Shown here one piece after another: positions 22,190 through 34,624 of a stretch of DNA of 64,000 nucleotides. The stretch's first letter is position 1, and every line of letters begins with the position of its first letter. Both the position numbers and the translations under genes were made by a program. Source of the DNA: Tretioscincus oriximinensis. Its lineage: Eukaryota > Chordata > Lepidosauria > Squamata > Gymnophthalmidae. The notes under the pieces were generated by a model that ran no database searches, was not told the origin of the DNA, and saw only the letters and a program-made list of their open reading frames with translations. The DNA lies in contig JAJVDF010000163.1 of the NCBI GenBank assembly GCA_022410635.1, forward strand, positions 671,422 through 735,421. The letters are read 5' to 3'.

Positions 22190-22630
22190 AAATTGAGTGA
22201 GTGAGTGAGTGAACGAACAAATGAATGAACAAATTAACAATTGCCTTCCGTGCTTTTGGCTGTAGACAGAAATATTAAATGAGTAAGAACATATGAATGT
22301 AAATGAATAAATAGTGCCCACGATGTCCCTCCCTATCCAAATGTAGGGTAGAAATATTAAGTATTACCTGTAACGTCCTGATCTTTGACTATGCGGTAGG
22401 ACAGAAATAACAGACAGATAGGAAGACAGCAAGGCAGACAGACAAGGAAGATAAANAGATAAAATGGATGGATGGATGGACGGATGGATTTTACAGTGTC
22501 CGATATTTGGCTATAGGGTGGAATAGAAATATTAAATGAATGTATCACTAAATAAATAAATGAATCCTACAGGGCTAAAGGGTGGGATAGAAATATTAAT
22601 TAAATAAATAGTCTGCAGTGTCCTTCCAGG
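22190..22630. repeat. Array of LINE/SINE tail-like segments with GAGT and GGAT microsatellites
   Basis: AGAAATATTAA recurs at about 22268, 22350, 22528 and 22590, each time after a TAGGGTGGGATAG-like text and before (AAAT)n. GAGTGAGTGAGTGAGT (22195) and GGATGGATGGATGGA (22465-22490) lie within. Confidence 0.6.
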
Positions 22631-22784
22631 TCATTCTAACCCTACCAAATCATGGCTTGGTGTTTATGCAAAACACACTTGCGCTGGGCAGAGATATTGC
22701 TACGGGAAATGAATGAATGCGTCATACAACTTTACAATCAGACTCTGGTACCCATTTTTCTACAAAGCTGCCCCATGTTACATC

Positions 22785-22848
22785 ATGCAAGGGGTGTGTG
22801 TAGCACTTTGGAGACCAACAAGAGGGAAGTAGGCAGCATGAGCTTTCC
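22785..22848. repeat. Dispersed repeat Z, end fragment
   Basis: GTGTAGCACTTTGGAGACCA and AGGCAGCATGAGCTTTCCCG match the Z family. It abuts the hAT-type MITE copy. Confidence 0.55.
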
Positions 22849-23179
22849 CGGGGGCGCGTGATTTCCCTGTTTTCCACTGAGGATTTTTTTAAATTCATTG
22901 CACCACCACTAGGGTGCTCTGGCAACTGGGGCCAGCTGCTAAAGGCACCCTCCCCTCAGTAAAAAATAAAAAATGCAAATTTCTTGCACACTGAAAATTT
23001 CTCATGCACTTAAAAAAATTCTCACACGCTTCAAAAATTCTCATGTGCTTCACCGATTTCTTGGGCGGGGATTTCAGAGGTGTATGCATGTTGGTGGGTG
23101 ATTTGCATATTCCTAAATATGCAAATTAGCATGAATATTAATTGCCCCAGTTTGTGCCTCAGAAAATCTGATCAGTCTA
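22849..23179 (+). mobile_element. hAT-type MITE copy, left end lost
   Basis: It is homologous to 49489-49865, sharing GTATGCATGTTGGTGGGTGA, GATTTGCATATTC and GCAAATTAGCATGAATATTA. The right terminal repeat ATCTGATCAGTCTA is at 23166-23179. The left terminus is missing where it meets repeat Z. Confidence 0.8.
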
Positions 23180-23619
23180 TATAGCATGGAACTGTAGCCT
23201 AATGCTGGTTAATTTCACGGGCACCTGAGATACAGAAATGGTTTGTTACATCCCACTTTTGAGGAAAGTCTGAAGATTAAACTGACTACCTCACATCTTT
23301 CTGGGCAGATTGCTCTTTAAGGGAAGTTTTTCCAGGTTAAAAATACAAATAAAATTGAAAACACTATGCAGAATAGAGACAGAACTGGAAAAAAAGTGCT
23401 TAAAAGAAAGCTAATAGGTGCCCCCATGCTACTGCTTAGTAAATAACTCAGTCTAGTAAATCTGAAAGACACCATGTGGGGAGGTGAGTCCAGACATGTT
23501 CAAAATTGCAGGCAATGCGCACACCACTCCCCTTCATTCATTTTAGCAGATCAGAGTCCGACCCAGGGTCCCATGAAATGAACGAGTGTGGTAATACTTC
23601 TAGAATGACAGCTAACCCA

Positions 23620-24560
23620 TGGTATCTTTTTTATTATTGTACAGAAAGAATTGAAAAAAGGAGAATCATAATAAACNGGCAAATATTTATTCTTCTAGTA
23701 CATAATTAGACATAAGAAAAAAATAAAAGAAGACAGGGAGGTAGATAAAAAATAAAAATACCAAACATACCAAGACCTCCACACATACCACTTACCTCTC
23801 CCCCCCCCCAGTTTTCTTTGTCTTAAACCACTATATTTTTTAGTTTGCTTATCCCTTCATAGGATTGTTCCTTACTTTTTACATTGAAACTTTGGTTACA
23901 TCTTAATAATTCTGCCCAACTTCTATCTACACTTTCCAAAAACCTACCTTCTTGTAAGTCCGTCCTTTCTTTCAAAAGATCAAATTGTAGTTGTTCAATA
24001 ATATAATAGAAGTGAAACCCCATTAGAAAGAACCCCTATATAACAAAATTTGCAGTATAAAAAACAAATTTTAAAGTCCCAGCTGAAAACCCAGAACAAT
24101 GGGTTTCATTGTGACAAAATCNCATTATGACAAACAAATTATCCTGACCTCTTGGCATTCATTATAACAGGGTTTCACCTATAATGCCATTTTTCAATAG
24201 TTCATTCATTATTTCCCCCCCACCCAAATGCTAGCACTGATTAGGCTGCGATTAACAACTGTCTAACCAAATAAGTATCCTTTCTTATATTACTGAAACT
24301 AAATTTAAACATTAAACAACATTAGATTGACAATTACCAGTCGCTCTTATTCCTATATTTTTGTTGATCTGATCGATAATACCCCCAAATTTTTGCATTA
24401 TTCCACAATCCCACCACAAATGTATATACCAGTAATTCTCCCTCATAATCTGGCAAATGCCAACAGGTGGGATTAAATTCAGGAATCATGTGCAAATTTG
24501 ATAGATGTTCTGTACCATGATAGTTAAGAAAATGTTCCAGGTTTCAAATGATAGCTCAGC
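23620..24560 (-). mobile_element. L1-like LINE 3' region (tentative), with MITE insert
   Basis: AT-rich minus-strand text begins with TTTTTTATTATTGTACAGAA and contains CCCCCCCCCC at about 23804 and ATTATTCCACAATCCCACCA near 24400, in the style of squamate L1 3' ends. A short MITE interrupts it at about 24012-24180. Assignment is by style only. Confidence 0.4.
24012..24180. mobile_element. Short MITE with GTGAAACCC terminal repeats
   Basis: GTGAAACCCCATTAGAAAG at the left and TTATAACAGGGTTTCACC at the right are imperfect inverted repeats, with TA next to each end. This fits a Tc1/mariner-pogo style non-autonomous element. Confidence 0.5.
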
Positions 24561-25199
24561 AAGGGTTCACCTCTACAAATTAGTGNTAAGCTCGGAACAT
24601 GAAGTTGACAGAAAGTAGACATAGGGTTGAAGGGCTGAGTGGGACNTGGAATATGATAATGAACGAGCATCTATGGAAGATACAGCAAATAGAAGGTGCC
24701 AACATAACCCTTGGAATATTTTTTTCAGAAACTGAGCAACCACATATCGAGATTCCAAGTCAAAAATTCAAACATTCCCTAAGAGGTCATTTTTAATATA
24801 CTGGTTGAGACAAAAAANTTCATAATTTATTTAGTTAGTGATTTATCCTGCCCTTCCTTATAACCGTGTGATTAAGTCCTAGATTTGAATCTGCTGGTCT
24901 CTGTTCTTGAATACATGACATTTTGAATCTGCTTTGATTCTGTTCTATCCTGAATGTTCTATGTTCTTTTTATGTGTTGAAAATTAATAAAACTTGTTCA
25001 AAGGGTTTTTTTTAAAAGAAACTATCTAAAGGCCAGCTGGTTTGGCAATGTGGCATGTGTTTTAGTTGAGAGGGGAGCATGAAACTGGAGACTTCATACC
25101 TAGCATGTGATCTCTTCGAAATTAGTCAACTGGTTCCTCTATTTCTGCTTTTAATCTTATTCTGATTTATGCCCGCCAACAGTAACTTTTATTCAAAAG

Positions 25200-25560
25200 T
25201 TCAGCAAGGGGGTTTGTAGCACTTGGAGACCAACAAGAGAAAGGCAGCATGAGCTTTTGTAGACATGTCTACATTTTCAGATGCCAGAGGACCAATGTCA
25301 GGAACATACTTTTATAAGAAATTTAGGAGCTGGTTGAGGGGATTAATTAGGTGAGAAAAACAGCAAAAGTGCAGGTTAATTCTCTTGGGTGGAGGGAAGT
25401 GTCAGGAGGAAAGAGATGAAACTGGATAAAAGTGCATCAATCAAATATGTGCAAAAAAGTGGAGAGAAAATCAGTACAAGAGTGCCTTTAAGAGTCTGGA
25501 AAATTAACTGGAGTTATAATATGTATAGTGTGCCAGGAAACCATTGTCTCTATTAACCGG
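25200..25560. mobile_element. Dispersed repeat Z, long copy
   Basis: GTAGCACTTGGAGACCAACA, GCAGCATGAGCTTTTGTAGA and GTGCCAGGAAACCATTGTCT align with 61335-61640 over the whole length. It is probably a non-autonomous transposon; the class is unresolved. Confidence 0.65.
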
Positions 25561-26239
25561 TCACCTTCAGAATATGCAGAAATTCTGGACTGTTTACTAG
25601 GGTTTCATCAGTATGACCAGGTTCTACCATAACCCATGAATAAACTTGCTGAGCTAAAGAGTTTAATAAACTTAATGCAACATTGCCCCACACTTTATGA
25701 ACTATGAGAGGGTGAAAACATCATTATCGAGTATTGGTGGCTCTCGTCTTTTTAAACGCAATTTCTCCATTTCGAGCGATAATCTTCAATGATTTAATTT
25801 TCCAATCAATACTTATTATAATCGTTATTTTATTTGTTTCCTTTGGCACCTAGAAATTTAGTGGGAAATTGTGGAAGGCGTTCCTTCCTACTTGCTAGAA
25901 TATCGCTATGACGTTGAGAGCAGAATTCATGGATCAGGTGGCAGCTCCACCCAAAATTTGGCACAATTCAGCAGAACAATGAAACACATTGTATCTTTTA
26001 TGCTATGTTACAGTAATCCAATTTCTGCTGAACTAATGGATATTGTTTTCTGCATTAAACATTGTCGCTGCTGAATCAATTTAAATACATGTAAAGACAG
26101 TAAGGAAGACAGACCCTCTTTTCCTTTATGCTCATGCATATATACTCCATGATGCTGTTGAGTTAGATCTGTTGGAGTGTGCAAAAGCACCTGGAAAAAC
26201 ACAATTCTACATGCCAAATATAATTTTTTTAACAATTAT

Positions 26240-29200
26240 AATGTAAAATTCAAGAACTATAACAACCCTGTCTCTTTATTTAGATAAACATTATGTCCGT
26301 ACACAAATCTGCAGATTTATCTTTTTTTACAATCCCCATATTTCTTGAAGAGTAAAGTCCCCACATAAAAACCAGCATAGAGTTTTGAACCTTTAATGAG
26401 TGTGAAACAGCAGGCATTAGAAGCTGCTATGGTGAAAAATCATCTCTTCTTATACCTTTTAAAAGGGCAAAGCTCAATTCCGTTTTTGATGTGGGAACCC
26501 TACTGTAGAGCTGGTTACTAGAAATGCCTCCTGGGAACCAGAAATTATTGTTTGAAATTCAGTATAATGCAGTATCAGGTTTTTGAGACACTGGGATAAA
26601 TAATTTTTAATGACTTTAAAGTAAGCTTTAGAAATGTCATAATAAAAGTTGGACCATTTCAAATTTCACATTCCATTTAAAATTCTCTTTGGTCTGCTTT
26701 TTTATTCAAGCCTCACACACTTAATATATATAATTCTTTGAGTTTATAGCAAGAAGGAAAATGTTGGTTAGTAGTAACCTGGACTATGGAGAAGTACATT
26801 TTGTCAGTTAGAACAGGGGAACGCCCTATATCAGACAAGTTAACTAATTTTTCTTCATGACGCCATTTTATTGCTTTTTACTGCCATTTTAATCCTGGAG
26901 ATGCATACACAGCTGTTGGATTTTAAGAACTAAGAGAAATACTTTCTTTGTCGAGCATCTGCACATAGAAATAGTTTAAGGCTATGAGAAGCTTTTTGGT
27001 TTATTTCCAAATGGTGTCCTGAGATTAAAAAGCAGATCCTACTTTTCCTGAGAACTCTGCTTTGGTTTTCCTGCATCAAATACAATATATATACAAATGC
27101 GAAGTTTTTAAAATACAAAATTACAGAATACAAAAAAACCTTCAAGTAACTGATGGCTCCAATGGCATACCATTAGCTTCAATAAGATTAGACCAACAAA
27201 TTGCCACTCTTGTCTGACTGCTATCCAAAAATCAAAAATTCCCTTTGTATCTNTACAGTACATTCAAAGTTCTTAGATACATTAATAAAGAAATCATATT
27301 CTGACCGCCTCAGAGCTGAAAAATAATTGTCTTTCTCCCTTTCTCACAACACAGCCTTTCTTTTTCAATATTCAAGTCCTTTCCCCTGCACTGTTATAAA
27401 TAAGGTTACGCTTTCCATATTTATCATATGAAATGTATTTTTATTTAAAAAGGGAGGGAGGAGAAAACACCCTTTTATGTTTCACATTCCAAATCCTAAG
27501 AGAAACACAGTTGGTCTAAATTAGTTTGAAAGCATCTCACTGCAAAGAAAATGGAACCAAAGGATTAAAAAGCTTGAATNTCTTCTGCACTAAGTGAATC
27601 CTGTATACCAGTTTCTTACAGCTCTTTTCTAGGGAGTAACGAAGATTCTTGCAGGTTTTATAAAATACACACACACACAAACCCAAGAGTTGAAACCTTC
27701 CCCACCCATTTAACACATTTCNAAGTGTTCAGCATTTACACACAACCAACACCCCCTGCCAACTCAATGCCTGATTCCAAGAAGCCTCCTTAAATACCGT
27801 ATCCTGCTAGCACTGAAACACGATAACCAAGTTAAAGGNAGACACAAAACTAAGAACTAGGGCAAGCTTGCTCACTGCGGTCCTTTTAAGGATGTCATTT
27901 ACTGATTGTTCTTGAATCAGCAAACTTTCAGAACCTAGAATCTATTTCCTCACGCTGGTTTTGATGGCTACCAGATTACTGCAATGGATACAAGCATGCA
28001 AATGCCCACAAAGGAAAAGAATTTAAAGAACGTTCTTGGGAAGAATGATCAGGAGAAAATTTTTAGGAATCTGTTTTTAATAGCTTTGTTTCAACAAATC
28101 CACCCATGGAATTAAGTCTTAAATAATAGAGAGCATGAATAAAAACTCAGTTGTAAGAAATGGCTCGTTTATATTAAACAGAAGAAGGTTGAGTTTGCAG
28201 AGTATAGACATGATAAAGTTAAAAATGGCTGGTAACTAACATGCTATTAATACATCCTTATAAACCATCTAAATTGTTGCTTTAAACAACAACAAAAAAT
28301 CAAAATTCCCAACGAGTTAATATAAACAGAAATTTAACACACTGTAACCTCGAGACAATCTACAGAAACCATTTTCACAATCCCTTTGCTTTTTATTAAT
28401 TCCAGTAAAAAACTGGTGATCTTTTCTATCCAAGCAATCCGTAGGCTTTGCAATGAAATTCTTTAGCTACTGTAAAGGCAGGGCTTAAACTTTTGATACT
28501 TAAAACACCTCGAGATAAATGTGGCAAAGACATGCCAAAGACAAAAGGTTTCCATTTTTCCTCCTTCGGCAATACTCTATGCATATCCACGCCCTTGGTT
28601 TTTTAAGACCGAACCCCTCCTTTCCTTTAATGTGCCGTAAGAGTTCTTTGATACGTGGACAAAACACTATAACCACTGCAGACAATGCATAAAAGGTGGT
28701 AGGATCCGTTATGTTTAAACAGGGGTTTGGGGACACATACAGACTTAAAAAGCTACATTTAAACTCTGGCTTTCTCTTTCTCCAGACAAAGGGAAATAAT
28801 TTCCAGTAGTGGAAAACTGAGAGGGAAACTGAGGCACCTTCCATGAGGAGGAATGAGTCTCTTTGTGTGGACATTTCATTGTTTGTTCACGTTATTAGTG
28901 CAACATGAACTCACTAACATGAACTTTAAACCAGGATTCATAGGCACCAAGTGTTTGGTCAAACAATATATCAGTACACAGCACAGAAGCACCTGTTTGT
29001 AAGAGTAGCTGTTGCATTTCTCACTCAACTCAAATGAAAAGTAAAAAACCTGCCCTCAACTTGGTACCTTCACCCATTGGAAACAGCAGTTTGAAATTGC
29101 ACGGATAATCAAAACTAAGGGAGGGTACGAAATTGGGGGAAATGTCCTTAAACCACTTCTCCCAAAATAGTAGAGGAAACACAAGAGCCGAAGGGCTTCA

Positions 29201-30420
29201 GACATCCATCAGTTACGTCAAAGATCCTATATTGAGGGTTTTTTTGCTTTATAGGATTATAATATTCTAAGTTAGGCTACTAACTTATTCTCTCTTACGA
29301 ATTAAACAACTTTTTATTAGCTACGGATTTATTCTGACACACTTCCACATTAAAACAGGAAGAAATAGAGAAGTTACTTCTGACAGAAAAAAGCAAATGT
29401 CTTTTTTATCAATCCCTTTGCTTAAAATCAAGGGTTTTTTCTAGGGCGTCTCCAATTGCCTTTTGATTAACTATTTCCCTCACAATGCAAAGAATGAACG
29501 CATCTTAGGCGTANGATTTCTGGATGTTGGAGAAAAACAGCAGGTACTTCTCTGAAGCCTTCACCCCTTTCTCTCTTCAATCCTAAATATCAAAAGCCAA
29601 CAAGGACTGACGTACAATTTCTCCTAGTCATTTTATTTTTAAAAGAAGCAGACGACAGACACCCCTCCCCAGGGCTGTTTAAGGGCGCAAGGAACTAGCA
29701 GAAACTCACTCAGATTTTTTTAAAACGTCGGGTAATTCTGACACACAAGTTCCCAATTCTCCTTTTACCTTTTAAAAGTGCATTTTGTGGTTCTAGTGAG
29801 GAAAAACAGAAGCAGTCTTAGGTTTCAAAGACACATGCGTTCAGTGCCAGCGCAAGCAATGTTAAACGGCACCACTAACCTGTGGACCATAGAAGTGAGN
29901 CATTACAAACCTTGCAAGGCTCAGTTGCAGCTCCGATAGACGGAATGCTCGGGATCCGGTCTGAAGCAGCCCTACTCGCCTGCTCTTGAGGCCCACAGGT
30001 TTTCTTCCCAAGGGTGGGGGTGGGTAACCCCGCAATCTCCTATATGGCTGAGCCAGCAAAGAGCCCCTCAAGACAATGAGAAGGCAGTAGTTCCTACAGC
30101 TGCCACGGAAGCATCTAAGGCACTGATGCAGGGCTGCTGTGTACCAAGGACAGCGCCAGTGCGAACGCCTCCGTGTAGTGAAAGGAACGTTTATAGGTTA
30201 CAGAAGGGTATTTTATTGTTAACGGAACATACCATGTAAGATTTAAGGGTGGGGAGGGAAGGAAAGGAGAAGACAAGCAAAAGAAAAGAAAGATCTCACT
30301 TGGGTGCCTTTTCCCAATCCATCCTACACACACCCCACTACACCCATGTCGTCGTCCCCCTCTCAGCCCCTGCAATTACTCCGATGTGAATTTCTGATGA
30401 CTTCCGACATCTTGCATGGT
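26240..30420 (-). other. AT-rich, repeat-poor block resembling a long 3' UTR
   Basis: In about 4.2 kb I find none of the CR1, L2, SINE or MITE families that fill the rest of the window. Read on the minus strand it is U-rich with several AATAAA signals, including GCAATAAAATGG (about 26865), GAATAAAAAAGC (about 26700) and TAAATAAAGAGACAG (about 26275). Its right end (29.9-30.4 kb) is more GC-rich. No convincing protein frame is seen. It could be a retroposed mRNA 3' UTR, a nested or alternative transcript end, or old unannotated repeat. Confidence 0.35.
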
Positions 30421-31242
30421 TAATAACCTCTTCAGCTGTCATGTTTGGTTAATGTGGAAAATGCATTTTGCTGCACTGGAGGTGCAGGGCTGTGGCCACC
30501 GAGAGCAAGATTCATTTAGGAAGCCACCCTCTTAAACAAGGCGCCATGAATTTGCAGAGCATGTAAAACTGGGATCAGAGGCAGCAAGGTAATATATAGC
30601 AACAGACTTCTGCCATCTTGATACTCAAGAGGGGAAAAAACTCCTCTGCAATAGCCTCCGTTTTTCCACTTGCCTTGTCTTCTGACTGGAATCTTTGTTC
30701 TCTCTGCAGGGATTCGTGTTATTCAGGGACATTTTGGGTGCGTTCAGGTGTTGATATACCTCACTAATATGCATACGCTGCCTAATATGTGTATGTGGGC
30801 GCATTATCTTTGTTCTGCAATTAGCACATATTTGTAAAGCATAAACCCATGTACATAACATAATGCAGCATTCATCATTACAATAGAACAACTTAAATTA
30901 TTGCTTGCAATCATATGGAAAAGGGGGAGAAAGTGCTTTGTGTGAAAAAAAATTCAGAAAGCAGATTTCCCTCTGCAAAATGCTAAACTATATGCTGATN
31001 ACTGTTGGAGCAGGAAATTACCTTGAGCAGCAAATAAAAACCAGGGACAAGAGGAAAACGCAGGAGACCCAGGAACACCTAAGTGTGCCCAGAGTGCCAG
31101 TCATCCCACCATATAAGTCAGGGCAGGGTTTTTTTTCTTGGCATCAGGTGATGGTGCCATCATTACAGTGCAGAAATCCAGAGAAGCATCGAGAAGTGGG
31201 TGTTCCCAGTTCTCTCCCTCCAGTCTCCCCTGTCTCCGTGAT

Positions 31243-31520
31243 AAAGAAGAAAAAGAAGACGAAGAAGAACCAGGTTCTTATACCCCACTTTTCTCACTTG
31301 AAGGGACCCAAAGCAGCTTACAAGNTTATTTTTCACCCAAAGGTTTACATTCCATTTTCCCCACCACTCAACGATGGTCCCCATTTATCTAATTGCAATC
31401 TCTTGCTTTTGAATAGCTGAGTTGGCAAGAGCCAAGGCCAGTAGAGGGCGCGTAACCCTCTCCACAGCTGGCACAGGACTTCACGGACACGTCTATCAAG
31501 TGAAAGATCGTTTCCTAACC
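31243..31520 (-). mobile_element. SINE family 2
   Basis: GAAGAAGAACCAGGTTCTTA, CAAAGCAGCTTACAAG and AGTAGAGGGCGCGTAACCCT mark the minus-strand body, with an AAGA-rich tail at the left. Confidence 0.75.
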
Positions 31521-31591
31521 CCTATACCACTGAACCTCACCCTGGAAGCCTGCATTCTCGGCGTTTCCTCCTCCCCTGCTGCTGCTGCTGT

Positions 31592-31607
31592 TTCTGGGGG
31601 GGGGGGG
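31592..31607. repeat. Poly-G run
   Basis: An uninterrupted G homopolymer of about 13-14 bases; its length is prone to sequencing error. Confidence 0.9.
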
Positions 31608-31764
31608 GCAGTTGCCTCCCTTTGTGCCGTATGTCTGTCCCCTCTCCCTGGTCTTACCGTTGGTAAAGCCGCCTCTCCAAACCGGCTGGGGGCACTAGTA
31701 GATTATTGCAAGCTCTTCTAGTGATGGCTATATGTTCTGCATGGCACGATGCCATGGGGTTCTA

Positions 31765-32420
31765 TTGGGGGCGGGATTTTTTTATTATATTTATTGAATT
31801 TTCATATTCTTTATATGTTACAAAGGTATCATAATACAATAGTTATATAGGTCTTAATACAGTATCTACATTAGTTATCTCTTAATAAGAATACATTCTT
31901 TTTTCCCTCCTCCCCATATTGGAGAGTTTGATTTAGAGAGAAACCAATCAAGCATAACACAGTGAATCTGTTTTTACTTACATTGTAAGCATTATTTTTA
32001 GTTTGAGGTTTTTTGCCTGTTCCGGTGTATTAGGAGGTAATTATAGATGGCGTCCCATTTATATTTTGTTGATATTATAGTTTGTACATTATCATTGCTG
32101 TTAATTCTAGNCGATTTTATTTCTACCACAATTTTTTCAGTTATAGAATCAAACCATTTTGATTTGTCCTTCCATTCTACTAAAAGCATAATTTGGGCAC
32201 ACACAATGATGTCTAGGTCTTCAAATACTGTTATCATCTTATCTGTTAGTTTCAAATTTAATCTTTAATTTCTATTTTTTGTCAATACATTTGTACCTCG
32301 TGGCACTGCCATATCAAATGATAGCAGTCCATTCCCAATTGGCAACCATGCTAGCAAAGATTAGTTGAGTTAGGTAAAAATGAGCGAATTGCTTGGATGC
32401 TCTGAGTCATTTATGTAAGA
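31765..32420 (-). mobile_element. L1-like LINE 3' region (tentative)
   Basis: It begins TTTTTTTATTATATTTATTG with a run of AT-rich text (ACAAAGGTATCATAATACAA) on the minus strand, typical of squamate L1 3' ends. No ORF2 motif survives. Weak assignment. Confidence 0.4.
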
Positions 32421-32654
32421 TCTTTGGAGGTGGGATTTTTCCAACATGTCCAGTGTCCTCATTCTGAGGTCAGTTCTTTTGTCCAATTCCCCTCCACCCC
32501 CTTAAGAGATCCCACTGCCACCATAGGAATTAGTTAATAAAATGCTGAATAACTCTGGACCCTTCAGCGAGGTACAATCTTGTCCGGCTCTTTGTGATCT
32601 CCGCCCTCCACCATCTCCTGAAGTCTGGTCAAATTAGTTTATCCATCTCAGTGA

Positions 32655-32700
32655 TGTAAAACTGGTGGCCTTCCAGATGTTCCTGAATCACAACTCCCAA
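32655..32700. repeat. Dispersed repeat fragment with ACAACTCCC motif
   Basis: GGTGGCCTTCCAGATGTTCC followed by CACAACTCCCAAAGTGGG resembles a small palindromic repeat common in amniotes. Confidence 0.4.
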
Positions 32701-32727
32701 AGTGGGCACAGTGCTGGTCTGGTGGGC

Positions 32728-32840
32728 GCCACAGGCAGGATTCTTGAAATGCTGCTTGCATAAGGTTTTGCCTTCTTCTGCACGACACTGCCCAGATACA
32801 GTTGGGCAACTGTGGGAGACTTGGGGGCTCCTCTTATGAA
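32728..32840 (+). mobile_element. CR1-like 3' UTR fragment
   Basis: CACAGGCAGGATTCTTGAAA and GGGGGCTCCTCTTATGA are the plus-strand 3' UTR landmarks. Confidence 0.55.
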
Positions 32841-32954
32841 ATCCCCAGATGCGAGCCATTCATGTGTGTATAGTTGCTGGTTTTGCCAACTGCACCTAAG
32901 TACCAAACCAGCTAAGATAGTGTAGTACATCCCATTACATTATGGAAAAGAGCT

Positions 32955-33215
32955 ACAGAAGGTTCTTGGGAGCCATGTTCGCTAAGCCCTGTGTCAGCCG
33001 CGGAGAGAAGTAAACGCCCTCTACTGGCCTCTGCTCTAGCCAACCCAGCTATTCAAAAGCAAGAGATTGCAATTAGGTAAATGGGAATCCTTACAGCATG
33101 GTAGAGAAGATAGAATGTAAGCCTTCGGGCAAAAAATAAGCTTGAGTCCCTTTAGGTGAGAAAAATGGGGTATAAAAACCTAATTTTCTCTTCCTCGTCC
33201 TCCTACTATTCTTTT
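32955..33215 (+). mobile_element. SINE family 2
   Basis: CGCCCTCTACTGGCCTCTGC, CAGCTATTCAAAAGCAAGAG and TGAGAAAAATGGGGTATAAA; the head is partly missing. Confidence 0.7.
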
Positions 33216-34022
33216 TCCTCTTTTTCTCCAGCATGGAAGCTGCAGTCCAGAAACATCTGACAGTACAGTTTTGACTCTTCTACAAACAAAATCACTACCA
33301 ACCCTCTTGTCACAGCTATAGCTGAATAAGGGCTGTAAATCCATGTGGTTGAATAAGATGGTATGTGGTTTAAGAGACACGCATAGGACAAAGCCTACAT
33401 TTCCCATTTTTCCGCCTATTTTTCTTTTGGCATTTCTATATTTCTAAGAATGACCAGCAGAGAAAGCTCTCTGTATCACAACCGATTCAAGTCTGGATGC
33501 TTGGAGCCAACCTTTGCTGGCAAGGTGTAGCCTCTGCTGCATCAACAGAATGGTGTCTTTTCATCTGAAATCTGGCAGGAGCAGCAGGAGACAATGATAA
33601 GGGCCAAAGGTGGTGACAGCAAAATCTGCAACTCAATACTTTGCAACCTTTTGCTGCAGTAGACTGCGGTGTAGTAACATTCTGTAAAGAAGGAGAAAGA
33701 GAAAGGGAGGCCGGGCTTGAATCTCCTTCTTTCAGTAGCAAGGGAGGTTGGCAGGGTCTGTCACAGAAACCCACTCACCAATTAATGGTGTCGTTTGCCA
33801 TGCTGAATGGAGCACTTGCTCACAGTTCAGCAATCTGGCAGAATAGCCTGCTCTTACGCACGCGAGGCCAAAGGACGGACAGGTTTTAATTAGGATCCTT
33901 TTGAGAAGCAACCCAGGATACAAACGACATTCTTGGCATCAAGTGAATATGGAGGCGCACACAAACCAGGAGTAGCAAGGGTGTCAAAGGCCTTTGAGGA
34001 GATTGTGGAATCATGATGTTCC

Positions 34023-34048
34023 CNCCCCCCCCCCCCCGCCCCCGCCCA
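34023..34048. repeat. Poly-C tract
   Basis: CCCNCCCCCCCCCCCCCCGCCCC-type homopolymer with an ambiguous base. Confidence 0.9.
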
Positions 34049-34479
34049 GATTAAAAGGAGCTGTGGACAGGATAAACGTCTACAAATACCAGAAGGGCAG
34101 CCTTAGGGCTGAGCGATCAGCCCTATTCCCTCTGGTGCATAAAAAGGCTAGAAGCAAGTGGATGGACAGGCAAGGGAAGAGATACAGATTAGTTATTAGA
34201 AAAGAACTTTCTGAGGAAAATAAGTCCCAGCATGATTTTTCAGGATTTTTTGAAGAAATAAAAGCCTTACTCCAAATACAAGCTCTAGTTATAGTTCATG
34301 AAAAAGTCAACTTAAATTATGTCCAGGCAGCTTTACAAAACAGAAAGTGAGGGAGGAGGGCAAAACGGTGGGAGAGGGGAGGGAGGGGAACAGAGGCAGA
34401 AGGGGACAAGCCCTGGGTGGAGAGGTGGAGGGACACAGGGGAAAGAGAGAAAAGTAAAAAAGAAAGAAGGAAGGAATAA

Positions 34480-34595
34480 TAAAGATTGTTGTTCATGGAA
34501 TAATAAAGCATCCCCTGAAAATAAGTCCTAATACATCTTTTGGAGCAACAGGTAATACAAGACACTGCCTTATTTTCAGGGAAACATGGTAGTAG
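34480..34595. mobile_element. Short MITE with CCTGAAAATAAG inverted ends
   Basis: CATCCCCTGAAAATAAGTCC on the left and CTTATTTTCAGGGAAACATG on the right are inverted repeats about 60 bp apart, separated by TACATCTTTTGGAGCAACAG. This pattern is common in vertebrate genomes. Confidence 0.5.
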
Positions 34596-34624
34596 TGTAG
34601 AAGCAGCCTCAGCCATCTTTCTGT

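Noticed and set aside
28500..28874. 124-codon minus-strand frame in the AT-rich block
   Set aside because: No recognisable motif, unusual composition, and a single frame of this length is expected by chance in several kilobases; kept only as part of the unexplained block.
30330..30450. Short minus-strand frame beginning MTAEEVINHARC
   Set aside because: Only about 34 codons with an immediate upstream stop and no supporting splice structure.
31640..31700. Apparent mini-exon on the minus strand (CCCCCAG| ... ACG|GTAAGACC)
   Set aside because: Would encode about nine residues with no homology and no partner exons; likely a chance AG/GT pair in GC-rich sequence.
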